A stretch of 6,677 bases of DNA from Rubrimonas sp036770645. Lineage in GTDB: Bacteria > Pseudomonadota > Alphaproteobacteria > Rhodobacterales > Rhodobacteraceae. The stretch covers positions 1 through 6,677 of the forward strand of contig DAIPIU010000096.1 in assembly GCA_036770645.1 (NCBI GenBank). The letters run 5' to 3'. How positions within the stretch are numbered: the stretch's first letter is position 1; each line of letters starts with the position of its first letter. This document shows positions 1-5,329 of the stretch, piece by piece. The position numbers and the translations under genes are program-made. The notes beneath the pieces were generated by a model that did no database searches, was not told where the DNA came from, and saw only the letters and a list, made by a program, of their open reading frames with translations.

Positions 1-513
1 GCCCTGCCGCTGCTGCCGCTGCTGCTGGTCATCATCATGCTGTTCCGCGACACGCTGCGGGCGGCCTTCGGGCCGGAGTTCGGCATCTTCCTGCTGATCG
101 TGTTCGTGATCGGCGTCACCTCCTGGATGCAGACGGCGCGGGTGGTGCGCGGCGAGGTGCTGGCGCTGAAGGAGCGCGAGTTCGTGCTGGCCGCGCGCAG
201 CATCGGCACGCGCGACCGGCGCATCATGACGCGGCACATCCTGCCCAACGTGCTGAGCCCGATCATGGTCTCGGCTACCATCGGCATCGCCAACGCCATC
301 ATCACGGAAAGCGCGCTGTCCTTCCTCGGCCTCGGCTTCCCCCCCGATTTCCCGACCTGGGGGCGGCTGCTTTATGACGGCAAGGATTTCATGACGCTGA
401 CCCCCGGCCGGGTGATTTGGCCGGGGCTGGCGATCTCGCTGACCGTGCTGTCGGTCAACTTCATCGGCGACGGGCTGCGCGACGCGCTGGACCCGCGCGC
501 AAGGGGACGCTGA
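1..513 (+). CDS. ABC transporter permease, oligopeptide/dipeptide (OppC/DppC) type, 3' part
   Basis: Inner-membrane permease subunit of a peptide-type ABC importer, cut by the left edge; frame 1 is open from the first base and 170 residues are visible before the TGA. Visible residues 1-13 and 29-40 are hydrophobic membrane segments. Residues 60-84 form the cytoplasmic EAA loop that docks on the ATPase (EFVLAARSIG... followed by RRIMTRHILPNV). The segment ITESALSFLGLGFPP...PTWGRLL is typical of the OppC/DppC branch, and the C-terminus ends in the usual GDGLRDALDPR form. An ATG at 37 lies inside a membrane segment and is not taken as the start. It is the last gene of its unit: no ATPase of that system follows, so the partner genes must lie upstream or elsewhere. 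The substrate cannot be read from this part; peptides are the family default, but nickel and other solutes are possible. Confidence 0.9.
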   Translation, partial: ALPLLPLLLVIIMLFRDTLRAAFGPEFGIFLLIVFVIGVTSWMQTARVVRGEVLALKEREFVLAARSIGTRDRRIMTRHILPNVLSPIMVSATIGIANAIITESALSFLGLGFPPDFPTWGRLLYDGKDFMTLTPGRVIWPGLAISLTVLSVNFIGDGLRDALDPRARGR

Positions 514-528
514 GCGTCCATCCCGGCG

Positions 529-564
529 CGGCCCCGTCCCCCCTTGCGCCGCGCGCCGGGGCCG
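529..564 (+). terminator. GC-rich hairpin after the permease, possible terminator
   Basis: A perfect 8-bp inverted repeat, CGGCCCCG at 529-536 and CGGGGCCG at 557-564, encloses a 20-nt loop and begins 15 nt after the permease stop. Only two T residues follow, so it lacks the T-tract of a good intrinsic terminator. It could still slow polymerase, protect the 3' end of the message, or support factor-dependent termination. It overlaps the candidate thi promoter, so it may mean nothing in so GC-rich a region. Confidence 0.3.
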
Positions 565-571
565 TTAGGGT
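544..571 (+). promoter_or_regulatory. candidate promoter for the thiBPQ transcript
   Basis: TTGCGC at 544-549 and TAGGGT at 566-571 are separated by 16 bp. The -35 keeps the TTG that matters most, and the -10 keeps T1, A2 and T6 of TATAAT. Transcription would then start near 578, exactly at the P1 stem of the riboswitch, which is why I prefer this pair. Both hexamers are weak and overlap a strong hairpin, so transcription from further upstream is also possible. Confidence 0.3.
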
Positions 572-577
572 CCGGAT

Positions 578-663
578 TGCCTCGGGGTGCCCACAAGGGC
601 TGAGACGCCAGAGATGGCGGACCCGTCGAACCTGACCCGGATCATGCCGGCGTAGGAAAGGCG
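578..663 (+). ncRNA. TPP riboswitch (THI-box) aptamer
   Basis: Conserved TPP-aptamer blocks occur in order: CGGGGTGC at 583-590, CTGAGA at 600-605, ACCTGA at 630-635, GGATCATGCC at 639-648 and CGTAGGAAA at 651-659. The helices can be drawn. P1 pairs 578-582 with 659-663 (one G-T wobble), and P2 pairs GGGT 585-588 with ACCC 621-624. P3 is GCCC-ACAA-GGGC at 589-600, and an extra P3a hairpin is CGCCA-GAGA-TGGCG at 606-619 with a GNRA-type loop. P5 pairs CCGG 637-640 with CCGG 647-650, while P4 joins CCT 631-633 and AGG 654-656. The pyrimidine-sensor (CTGAGA) and pyrophosphate-sensor halves are both intact, so the aptamer should bind TPP. It sits directly before thiBPQ, a classic THI-box target, and its ligand-bound state is expected to reduce expression. 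Confidence 0.96.
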
Positions 664-733
664 CGCGGTCCGCCACCGTCCCGGGGGCGCGCCGCTCTCC
701 GCCCGACCAGCGCCGCGGCGGAGGAGATGCGCA
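660..733 (+). promoter_or_regulatory. riboswitch expression platform with Shine-Dalgarno-sequestering hairpin
   Basis: The thiB Shine-Dalgarno GAGGAG (721-726) lies in GGCGGAG 717-723, which is perfectly complementary to CTCCGCC at 697-703 (7 bp, 13-nt loop). This would hide the ribosome-binding site. A second segment, TCCGCC 669-674, can pair with 717-722 instead. GGCGCGC 660-666, which shares bases with the 3' strand of P1, is perfectly complementary to GCGCGCC 687-693, so P1 formation and that helix exclude each other. No T-tract follows any hairpin, so control of translation is more likely than of transcription termination. The pairings are read directly; which state is ON is inference. 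Confidence 0.6.
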
Positions 734-1738
734 ATGCGACCCAGCCTCGTCACGGCTCTGGCAGCCGCCCTTGCCGCCGGCGCCGCGGCCGCGGCCGAAC
801 GGCCGGTGCTGACGGTCTACAGCTATGACAGCTTCGTCTCCGAATATGGCCCCGGCCCGGAGGTCGAGCGGCGCTTCGAGGCCGGCTGCGGCTGCGACCT
901 GCGCCTCGTGGCGGCCGGCGACGGCGCGGCGCTGCTGGGCCGCCTGCGGCTGGAAGGCGCGCGGTCGCCGGCCGACGTGGTGCTGGGCCTCGACACCAAC
1001 CTGACCGATGCCGCCGCCGCGACCGGGCTGTTCGCGCCCCACGGCCTGACGCCGCCCGCGGGGCTGACGGTGCCGGGCGGATGGGACGACCCGCTGTTCC
1101 TGCCCTTCGACTGGGGCTGGTTCGCCTTCGTCCACGACACGACCCGCCTTGCGGCGGCGCCCGACAGCTTCGCGGCGCTGCTCGACGCCCCGCCCGAGGT
1201 GACGCTGGTGATCCAGGACCCGCGAACCTCGACGCCGGGGCTGGGGCTGGCGCTGTGGGTGCAGCGGCTTTACGGCGACGGGGCGGCGGATGTCTGGGCG
1301 CGGCTGCGCCCGCGCGTCGTCACCGTCACGCCGGGCTGGTGGGAGGCCTATTCGGCCTTCCTCGACGGCGAGGCGGCGATGGCGCTGTCCTATGTCACCT
1401 CGCCCGCCTACCACGCGATGGCCGAGGACGACCCGACCAAGCGCGCGGCGATCTTCGACGAAGGCCACCCGGTCCAGATCGAGGTGGCCGGCGTGACCGC
1501 CGCGGCGCGGGAGCCGGCGCTGGCCCGGCGCTTCCTCGCCTTCATGCTGAGCGACGCCTTCCAGTCGGTGATCCCGACGACGAACTGGATGTATCCCGCG
1601 GTCGCGCCGGAGGGCGGGCTGCCGGAGGCCTTCGCGGCGCTGCCGGTGCCGCCCTCGACGCTGGCGGCGGGGCCGGACGGCGCGGAGGCCGAGCGGGCGC
1701 GGGCCATCGCCGCCTGGCGCGACGGGCTGAGCCGCTGA
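734..1738 (+). CDS. thiB: thiamine/TPP-binding periplasmic protein ThiB
   Basis: Substrate-binding subunit of the ThiBPQ importer; it captures thiamine, TMP or TPP in the periplasm and hands it to ThiP. The product has 334 residues, close to E. coli ThiB/TbpA. Residues 1-21 are an alanine-rich signal peptide with a likely cut after AAA and before ERP. From residue 25 it follows the ThiB pattern closely: LTVYSYDSF, GPGPEVERRFEAGCGCDLRLVA (CxC at 52-54), ADVVLGLDTNL at 80-90, PGGWDDPLFLPFDWGWFAF, QDPRTSTPGLGLALW at 161-175, VTPGWWEAY at 198-206, LSYVTSPAYH at 218-227, and IPTTNWMYP at 280-288. The aromatic-rich motifs GWWEAY and NWMYP fall where the family builds its thiamine pocket. The ATG at 734 is preceded by GAGGAG at 7-nt spacing; an ATG at 727 is out of frame. 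The gene is controlled by the TPP riboswitch just upstream. Confidence 0.97.
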   Translation: MRPSLVTALAAALAAGAAAAAERPVLTVYSYDSFVSEYGPGPEVERRFEAGCGCDLRLVAAGDGAALLGRLRLEGARSPADVVLGLDTNLTDAAAATGLFAPHGLTPPAGLTVPGGWDDPLFLPFDWGWFAFVHDTTRLAAAPDSFAALLDAPPEVTLVIQDPRTSTPGLGLALWVQRLYGDGAADVWARLRPRVVTVTPGWWEAYSAFLDGEAAMALSYVTSPAYHAMAEDDPTKRAAIFDEGHPVQIEVAGVTAAAREPALARRFLAFMLSDAFQSVIPTTNWMYPAVAPEGGLPEAFAALPVPPSTLAAGPDGAEAERARAIAAWRDGLSR

Positions 1739-3396
1739 GCCGCGCCGCGCCCGCAGCCGGCCGCGCGGATCGGCCGCGGACCGGGGGGATCCTGGCCCCG
1801 GCGGTCCGCGCGGCCTGGCCACCCCCGCTGTCGCCTGCGGTCGCGCTGGGCGGGGCGGCGGCGCTGGCCGCGCTTGCGGCGTTGACGCTGGGGGCGGCGG
1901 CGGCGGTGGCGCTGCGGGCCGAAGGGGCGGCGCGGCTCGAGCCGGCGGACTGGCGCGCGGCGCAGTTCACGCTGACGCAGGCCGGGCTGTCGGCCGCGCT
2001 GTCGGTGGCGGCCGCGCTGCCGGTGGCGCGCGCGCTGTCGCGGCGGCGTTTCCCCGGCCGCGGCGCGGCGCTCGCGCTGCTGGGCGCGCCCTTCCTGCTG
2101 CCCTCGATCGTGGCGATCCTGGGGGTCATCGCGGTCTGGGGGCGGTCTGGCTGGGTGTCGGAGGGGCTGGCCGCGCTGGGGCTGCCGCGGCTGGATGTCT
2201 ACGGCCTGCCCGGCGTGCTGCTGGCGCATGTGTTCTTCAACCTGCCGCTGGCCGCGCGGATGCTGCTGCAGGCCTATGCGGCGGTGCCGGCCGAGCGCTG
2301 GCGGGTCGCGGCGCAGCTGGGGGCCGAGGGACCGGCGCTGTGGCGGCTGGTGGAATGGCCGGCGCTGCGCGGGGCCGCGGCGGGGGCCTTCGCGCTGGTG
2401 TTCTCGATCTGCGCGGCGAGCTTCGCCGTCGCGCTGGTGCTGGGCGGGGGGCCGCGGGCCACCACGGTCGAGCTGGCGATCTATCAGGCCGCGGCCTTCG
2501 AGTTCGACCTCGGGCGCGCGGCGCTGCTGTCGGTCGCGCAGTTCGCGCTGTGCGCGGCGGCCGTGACGCTGGCCTTCGCGCTGGCCCCGCCGCAGGCCGT
2601 GGCGGGGGGGCTTGGCGTGGCCCCCGCACGGCTGGACGGACGGGGCGCCGGGGCGCGGGCGCGCGATGCCGCGGCGCTGCTGGGCGCGGCGCTGTTCCTG
2701 GGGGCGCCGCTGGCCGCGGCGGCTGCGCGCGGCGCGGGGGGGCTGGCGCGCCTGCCGCCCGAGATCTGGGCGGCGGTCGGGGCCGCGGCCGGGCGCAGCC
2801 TCGGCGTGGCGCTGGCCTCCACCGCGCTGGCTGTGGCGCTGGCGCTGCCGCTCGCGGCGCTGATCGCGGCGCTCGAGGGGCGCGGGTCGGGGCGGGCGGC
2901 GGCCGCGGCGCGGGCCATGGCGATGGCGCCGCTCGCGGCCTCGCCCTTCGTGGTCGGGATCGGGCTGTTCATCGTGCTGCGCCCCGTGGCCGACCCGGCG
3001 GCGCTGGCGCTGCCGCTGACGGCGCTGGTCAACGCGGCGATGGCGGTGCCCTTCGCCGCGGGGCTGCTGGCGCCGCCGCTGGCGCGCGCGGCGGCCGAGC
3101 GCGGGCGTCTGGCCGATGCGCTGGGCCTGCGCGGGGCGGTGCGGGTCCGCGTGCTGTACTGGCCGGCGCTGCGCGGGCCGCTGGGCCTTGCCGCGGGGCT
3201 GGCGGCGGCGCTGTCGGCGGGCGATCTGGGCGTGATCGCGCTGTTCTCGCGCGCCGATGCGCCGACCCTGCCGCTGCTGGCGCAGCAGCTTGCGGCGTCG
3301 CGCCGCGTCGAGGCGGGCTATGCCGCGGCGCTGGTGCTTGCGGGGCTGTCCTTCGCGCTGTTCGCCGCCTTCGACCGGCTGGGGCGGCGGCGGTGA
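1735..3396 (+). CDS. thiP: thiamine/TPP ABC transporter permease ThiP
   Basis: Inner-membrane permease of the thiamine importer, a fused double permease with two halves in one chain, as in E. coli ThiP. The first membrane segment begins about 30 residues in (PAVALGGAAALAALAAL...). RALSRRRFPGR, then LLPSIVAILGVIAVWGRSGW and YGLPGVLLAHVFFNLPLAARMLLQA, follow the E. coli pattern closely. The first EAA loop lies at about residues 183-212 (VPAERWRVAAQLGAEG...WPALRG) and GGGPRATTVELAIYQA follows it. The second EAA loop is at about 456-480 (RGRLADALGLRG...YWPALRG), then LSAGDLGVIALFSR. The start is uncertain: there is no ATG, GTG or TTG in frame between 1081 and 1882. I chose CTG 1735, which overlaps the thiB TGA by 4 bases (CTGA) and gives 553 residues. 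CTG 1792, after a GGGGGG run, would give 534, nearer E. coli's length. The stop overlaps the thiQ start. Confidence 0.93.
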   Translation: MSRAAPAAGRADRPRTGGILAPAVRAAWPPPLSPAVALGGAAALAALAALTLGAAAAVALRAEGAARLEPADWRAAQFTLTQAGLSAALSVAAALPVARALSRRRFPGRGAALALLGAPFLLPSIVAILGVIAVWGRSGWVSEGLAALGLPRLDVYGLPGVLLAHVFFNLPLAARMLLQAYAAVPAERWRVAAQLGAEGPALWRLVEWPALRGAAAGAFALVFSICAASFAVALVLGGGPRATTVELAIYQAAAFEFDLGRAALLSVAQFALCAAAVTLAFALAPPQAVAGGLGVAPARLDGRGAGARARDAAALLGAALFLGAPLAAAAARGAGGLARLPPEIWAAVGAAAGRSLGVALASTALAVALALPLAALIAALEGRGSGRAAAAARAMAMAPLAASPFVVGIGLFIVLRPVADPAALALPLTALVNAAMAVPFAAGLLAPPLARAAAERGRLADALGLRGAVRVRVLYWPALRGPLGLAAGLAAALSAGDLGVIALFSRADAPTLPLLAQQLAASRRVEAGYAAALVLAGLSFALFAAFDRLGRRR

Positions 3397-4121
3397 TCGC
3401 GGTCGAGGGGCTGGTCGCGCGGGCAGGGGGGTTCCGCCTGCGCGCCGATCTCGCGGCGCCGGCCGGGGCGCTGTGCGCCGTGATCGGGCCGTCGGGGGCG
3501 GGAAAGTCGACCCTGTTGGCGGCCATCGCCGGTTTCGCCGCGGTCGAGGCCGGGCGGCTGCGCGTGGGCGGGCGCGATCTCGCCGGGCTGCGGCCGGCGG
3601 CGCGGCCCGTCACGCTGCTGTTCCAGGACGACAACCTGTTCCCGCATCTGAGCGTGGCGCAGAATGTCGGCCTTGGCCTGCGCCCGGCGCTGCGCCTGAG
3701 CGCGGCCGAGCGGGGGCGCGTGGCGGCGGCGCTGGAGGAGACCGGGCTCGGCGGCCTTGGCGAGCGGCTGCCGCAGGCCCTGTCGGGCGGCCAGCGCCAG
3801 CGCGCGGCTCTCGCGCGCGCGCTGCTGCGCGACCGGCCGGCGCTGCTGCTGGACGAGCCCTTCGCGGCGCTGGGGCCCGGGTTGCGGGCCGAGATGCTGG
3901 CGCTGGTGCGGCGCACGCTGGTGTCGCGGGGGGCGGCGGTCCTGATGGTGACCCATGATCCGGCCGAGGCGCGCGCGGCCGATCTGGCCGCCTATTGCGA
4001 TGCGTCCCCCGCGGGCGACGGCCGCATCGACGGGGCCCGCCCGCCCGCGGCGCTGTTCGCCGACCCGCCGCCCGGGCTGGCCGCCTATCTGGGGATCGCG
4101 GCGGGATCGAGCGGCGCGTAG
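3393..4121 (+). CDS. thiQ: thiamine/TPP ABC transporter ATPase ThiQ
   Basis: Cytoplasmic ATP-binding subunit that powers the ThiBP importer, 242 residues, close to E. coli ThiQ. Motifs in order: Walker A GPSGAGKS at 32-39, Q-loop around FQDDNLFPHLSV at 77-88, signature LSGGQRQR at 130-137, Walker B ALLLDEP at 150-156, and H-loop VTHDP at 186-190. After Walker B the sequence reads FAALGPGLR: the usual D-loop Asp (ALDP in E. coli) is Gly here. The start is GTG 3393, which overlaps the thiP TGA as GTGA, so translation is probably coupled. The NBD core is complete, and the tail past residue 200 is short, with no extra regulatory domain. The last 12 codons and stop overlap the opposite-strand phosphoesterase gene. 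Expression should follow the TPP riboswitch as part of the thiBPQ message. Confidence 0.95.
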   Translation: MIAVEGLVARAGGFRLRADLAAPAGALCAVIGPSGAGKSTLLAAIAGFAAVEAGRLRVGGRDLAGLRPAARPVTLLFQDDNLFPHLSVAQNVGLGLRPALRLSAAERGRVAAALEETGLGGLGERLPQALSGGQRQRAALARALLRDRPALLLDEPFAALGPGLRAEMLALVRRTLVSRGAAVLMVTHDPAEARAADLAAYCDASPAGDGRIDGARPPAALFADPPPGLAAYLGIAAGSSGA

Positions 4122-4855
4122 CCCTCGGGCTCGAAGAAGCCCTTCTCCGCCCCCTCGATCACGAAGCAGCTGAGCGGCCCGCCGCCATAGGCCTTGGTGT
4201 CGATGCCGACCCGGTTGCGCCGGATCGCCGGGCGGGGGGTGATGGTGTGGCCGTGCACGACCACGGCCCCGAAATCGCCGTCATGGCCCAGGAAGGGCTC
4301 GCGGATGCAGGTGACGTCGCCGACCTTCTGCCGGTCGAGCGCGACGCCGGGGCGGACGCCGGCATGCACGAACAGATAATCGCCATGGCGTTCCGAGAAC
4401 TGCAGCGTCTCGAAGAATTGCAGGTGCGCGGGCGGCAGCGCGGCCGCGAAGGTGTCGCGCAGCGCGCGCATCGCCTTGCCGCCCAGCCGCGGCGAGGCCC
4501 CCTCGACGCCCCATGAACGCAGCGCCTCGACGCCGCCGAAGCTGAACCAGTGCTCGCCGATGTCGCGCGGGTCGCGAAGGAAGGCGGTGACGTAGAGGTC
4601 GTGGTTGCCCGCGAGGCACACGGCGTCGCCATCGCGGCAGAACTCGATCAGATGCTCGACGACGCCGGCGCTGTCGGGGCCGCGATCGATGTGGTCGCCG
4701 AGGTGGATGACCCGGAAGGCGCGGCAGGGGCGCCCGACGATGTCCGCCGCGATGCGCGCATGCAGGTCGCGCAGCAGGTCGAGCCGGCCGTGCACGTCGC
4801 CGACGGCGTAGATCCTCAGATCGTCGGGGCCCCGGGCGTCGGCGAGAAAGGGCAT
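4085..4855 (-). CDS. metallophosphoesterase, serine/threonine protein phosphatase (PPP) family
   Basis: A 256-residue calcineurin-like phosphoesterase with all the metal-site motifs of the PPP family: GDVHG at 19-23, GDHIDRG at 53-59, GNHD at 83-86, FVHAG at 162-166 (metal-ligand His164) and HGHT at 201-204, then GIDTKAYGGG at 217-226. These build a two-metal centre for phosphomonoester or diadenosine-polyphosphate hydrolysis. It has no signal peptide or membrane segment, so it should be cytosolic. The spacing suits bacterial PrpA/PrpB-like or ApaH-like enzymes; the substrate (phosphoprotein, Ap4A or other nucleotide) cannot be fixed from sequence. The start ATG has GGAGG upstream with only about 4 nt of spacing, a little tight. 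It lies 33 nt past the rpsU terminator and I see no promoter in that gap, so it may depend on read-through from rpsU or a promoter inside that gene. Its 3' end overlaps thiQ by 37 bp. Confidence 0.9.
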   Translation of the reverse strand: MPFLADARGPDDLRIYAVGDVHGRLDLLRDLHARIAADIVGRPCRAFRVIHLGDHIDRGPDSAGVVEHLIEFCRDGDAVCLAGNHDLYVTAFLRDPRDIGEHWFSFGGVEALRSWGVEGASPRLGGKAMRALRDTFAAALPPAHLQFFETLQFSERHGDYLFVHAGVRPGVALDRQKVGDVTCIREPFLGHDGDFGAVVVHGHTITPRPAIRRNRVGIDTKAYGGGPLSCFVIEGAEKGFFEPEGYAPLDPAAIPR

Positions 4856-4887
4856 CGGCCCTCCGGCGGCAATGGCTGTCGGCGCAA

Positions 4888-4923
4888 TGAAAAGCCCCCG
4901 GGCGCGCGCGGCGGTCGGGGGCT
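4888..4923 (-). terminator. intrinsic terminator downstream of rpsU
   Basis: Read on the minus strand, AGCCCCCG (4923-4916) and CGGGGGCT (4900-4893) form a perfect 8-bp stem with a 15-nt GC-rich loop, followed by TTT and then C at 4892-4889. Including the last stem base, four T residues stand in a row. It lies 52 nt after the rpsU stop and before the phosphoesterase gene. The T-tract is short, so termination may be partial, which would let some transcripts reach the downstream gene. Confidence 0.75.
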
Positions 4924-4975
4924 CTCGCGATTTCGCGGGCGCGCGGACCGCGCCCCGGTCAGGGATGGCCGACGG

Positions 4976-5182
4976 TCAGAGGCCGCCTTCGCGCTGCGCC
5001 TTCTTCCGCGCGAGCTTGCGCGCCCGGCGAATCGCTTCCGCCCGCTCGCGCACCCGCCGCTCCGACGGCTTTTCGTAATGCTGCCGAAGCTTCATTTCCC
5101 GGAAGACACCTTCGCGCTGCAGCTTCTTCTTGAGAGCCTTGAGCGCCTGGTCGACATTGTTGTCGCGCACCAGCACCTGCAC
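4976..5182 (-). CDS. rpsU: 30S ribosomal protein S21
   Basis: Small-subunit protein S21, which binds near the platform close to the anti-Shine-Dalgarno end of 16S rRNA and assists initiation. The product is 68 residues, beginning (M)QVLVRDNNVDQALKALKKKLQREG and continuing VFREMKLRQHYEKPSERRVRERAEAIRRARKLARKKAQREG. This is an almost textbook alphaproteobacterial S21, rich in Arg and Lys. Three in-frame GTG codons lie close together at 5191, 5182 and 5176; I chose 5182 because it gives the family N-terminus MQVxVRDNN. A GAAAGG at 5194-5199 lies 11 nt before it, against only 2 nt before GTG 5191. The reading frame stays open upstream to 5851, but that extension has no S21 character and is antisense to coq9. 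It has its own promoter upstream and an intrinsic terminator downstream. Confidence 0.96.
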   Translation of the reverse strand: MQVLVRDNNVDQALKALKKKLQREGVFREMKLRQHYEKPSERRVRERAEAIRRARKLARKKAQREGGL

Positions 5183-5203
5183 CTGGTTCACCGCCTTTCG
5201 CTG

Positions 5204-5232
5204 TTCGTATAAGTCCCGAGGGCGGCTATATA
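5204..5232 (+). promoter_or_regulatory. possible divergent promoter for coq9 sharing the TATATA -10
   Basis: TATATA at 5227-5232 is its own reverse complement. On the plus strand, TTCGTA at 5204-5209 lies 17 bp upstream and matches TTGACA at three positions. This weak -35 plus shared -10 would start transcription near 5239 and give coq9 a leader of about 91 nt. It is a hypothesis; I see no better plus-strand promoter between rpsU and coq9. Confidence 0.3.
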
Positions 5233-5255
5233 CGCAGGCAGCGCGCGCCTGTCCA
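5227..5255 (-). promoter_or_regulatory. rpsU promoter, sigma70-type
   Basis: On the minus strand, TGGACA (5255-5250) and TATATA (5232-5227) are separated by exactly 17 bp. They match TTGACA at five of six positions and TATAAT at four of six. The start would be near 5220, leaving a leader of about 38 nt before the GTG at 5182. It is an A/T-rich island in a very GC-rich region, and placement before a ribosomal-protein gene fits strong expression. Confidence 0.8.
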
Positions 5256-5268
5256 CCGATGCCGAACG

Positions 5269-5312
5269 CCCCCGCGCGCGGGGGGCAGGACCGAAAGACC
5301 CCGAGAGCGGGG
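5269..5312 (+). other. two GC hairpins in the coq9 leader
   Basis: A perfect 16-bp palindrome, CCCCCGCG/CGCGGGGG, occupies 5269-5284. It is followed by a second stem, CCCCG-AGAG-CGGGG, at 5299-5312, which ends 3 nt before the coq9 Shine-Dalgarno GAGGGAG (5316-5322). The first could be a dimeric protein-binding site or an RNA stem; the second could shape access to the ribosome-binding site. No T-tract follows either one. In sequence this GC-rich such repeats also arise by chance. Confidence 0.3.
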
Positions 5313-5329
5313 CGCGAGGGAGCCGCCTG

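Noticed and set aside
529..564. A strong intrinsic terminator for the permease unit
   Set aside because: The stem is perfect but only two T residues follow, so it is kept only as a low-confidence hairpin.
681..723. A transcription-terminating expression platform for the riboswitch
   Set aside because: No T-tract follows any hairpin in the leader; sequestration of the ribosome-binding site explains the layout better.
1081..1734. Open extension of the thiP frame upstream through thiB
   Set aside because: Low-complexity Gly/Ala/Arg sequence in another frame of thiB; ThiP similarity begins only near 1800.
461..1822. Long minus-strand open frame of 453 codons across the riboswitch and thiB
   Set aside because: Rich in Arg, Pro and Gly with no recognisable domain, antisense to a certain thiB and a riboswitch; a GC-driven shadow.
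2340..3392. Open extension of the thiQ frame upstream through thiP
   Set aside because: Gly/Ala/Arg shadow of thiP; ATPase similarity begins exactly at GTG 3393.
3029..3956. Large minus-strand open frames opposite thiP and thiQ
   Set aside because: Ser/Arg/Ala-rich shadows without motifs, opposite genes with complete ABC signatures.
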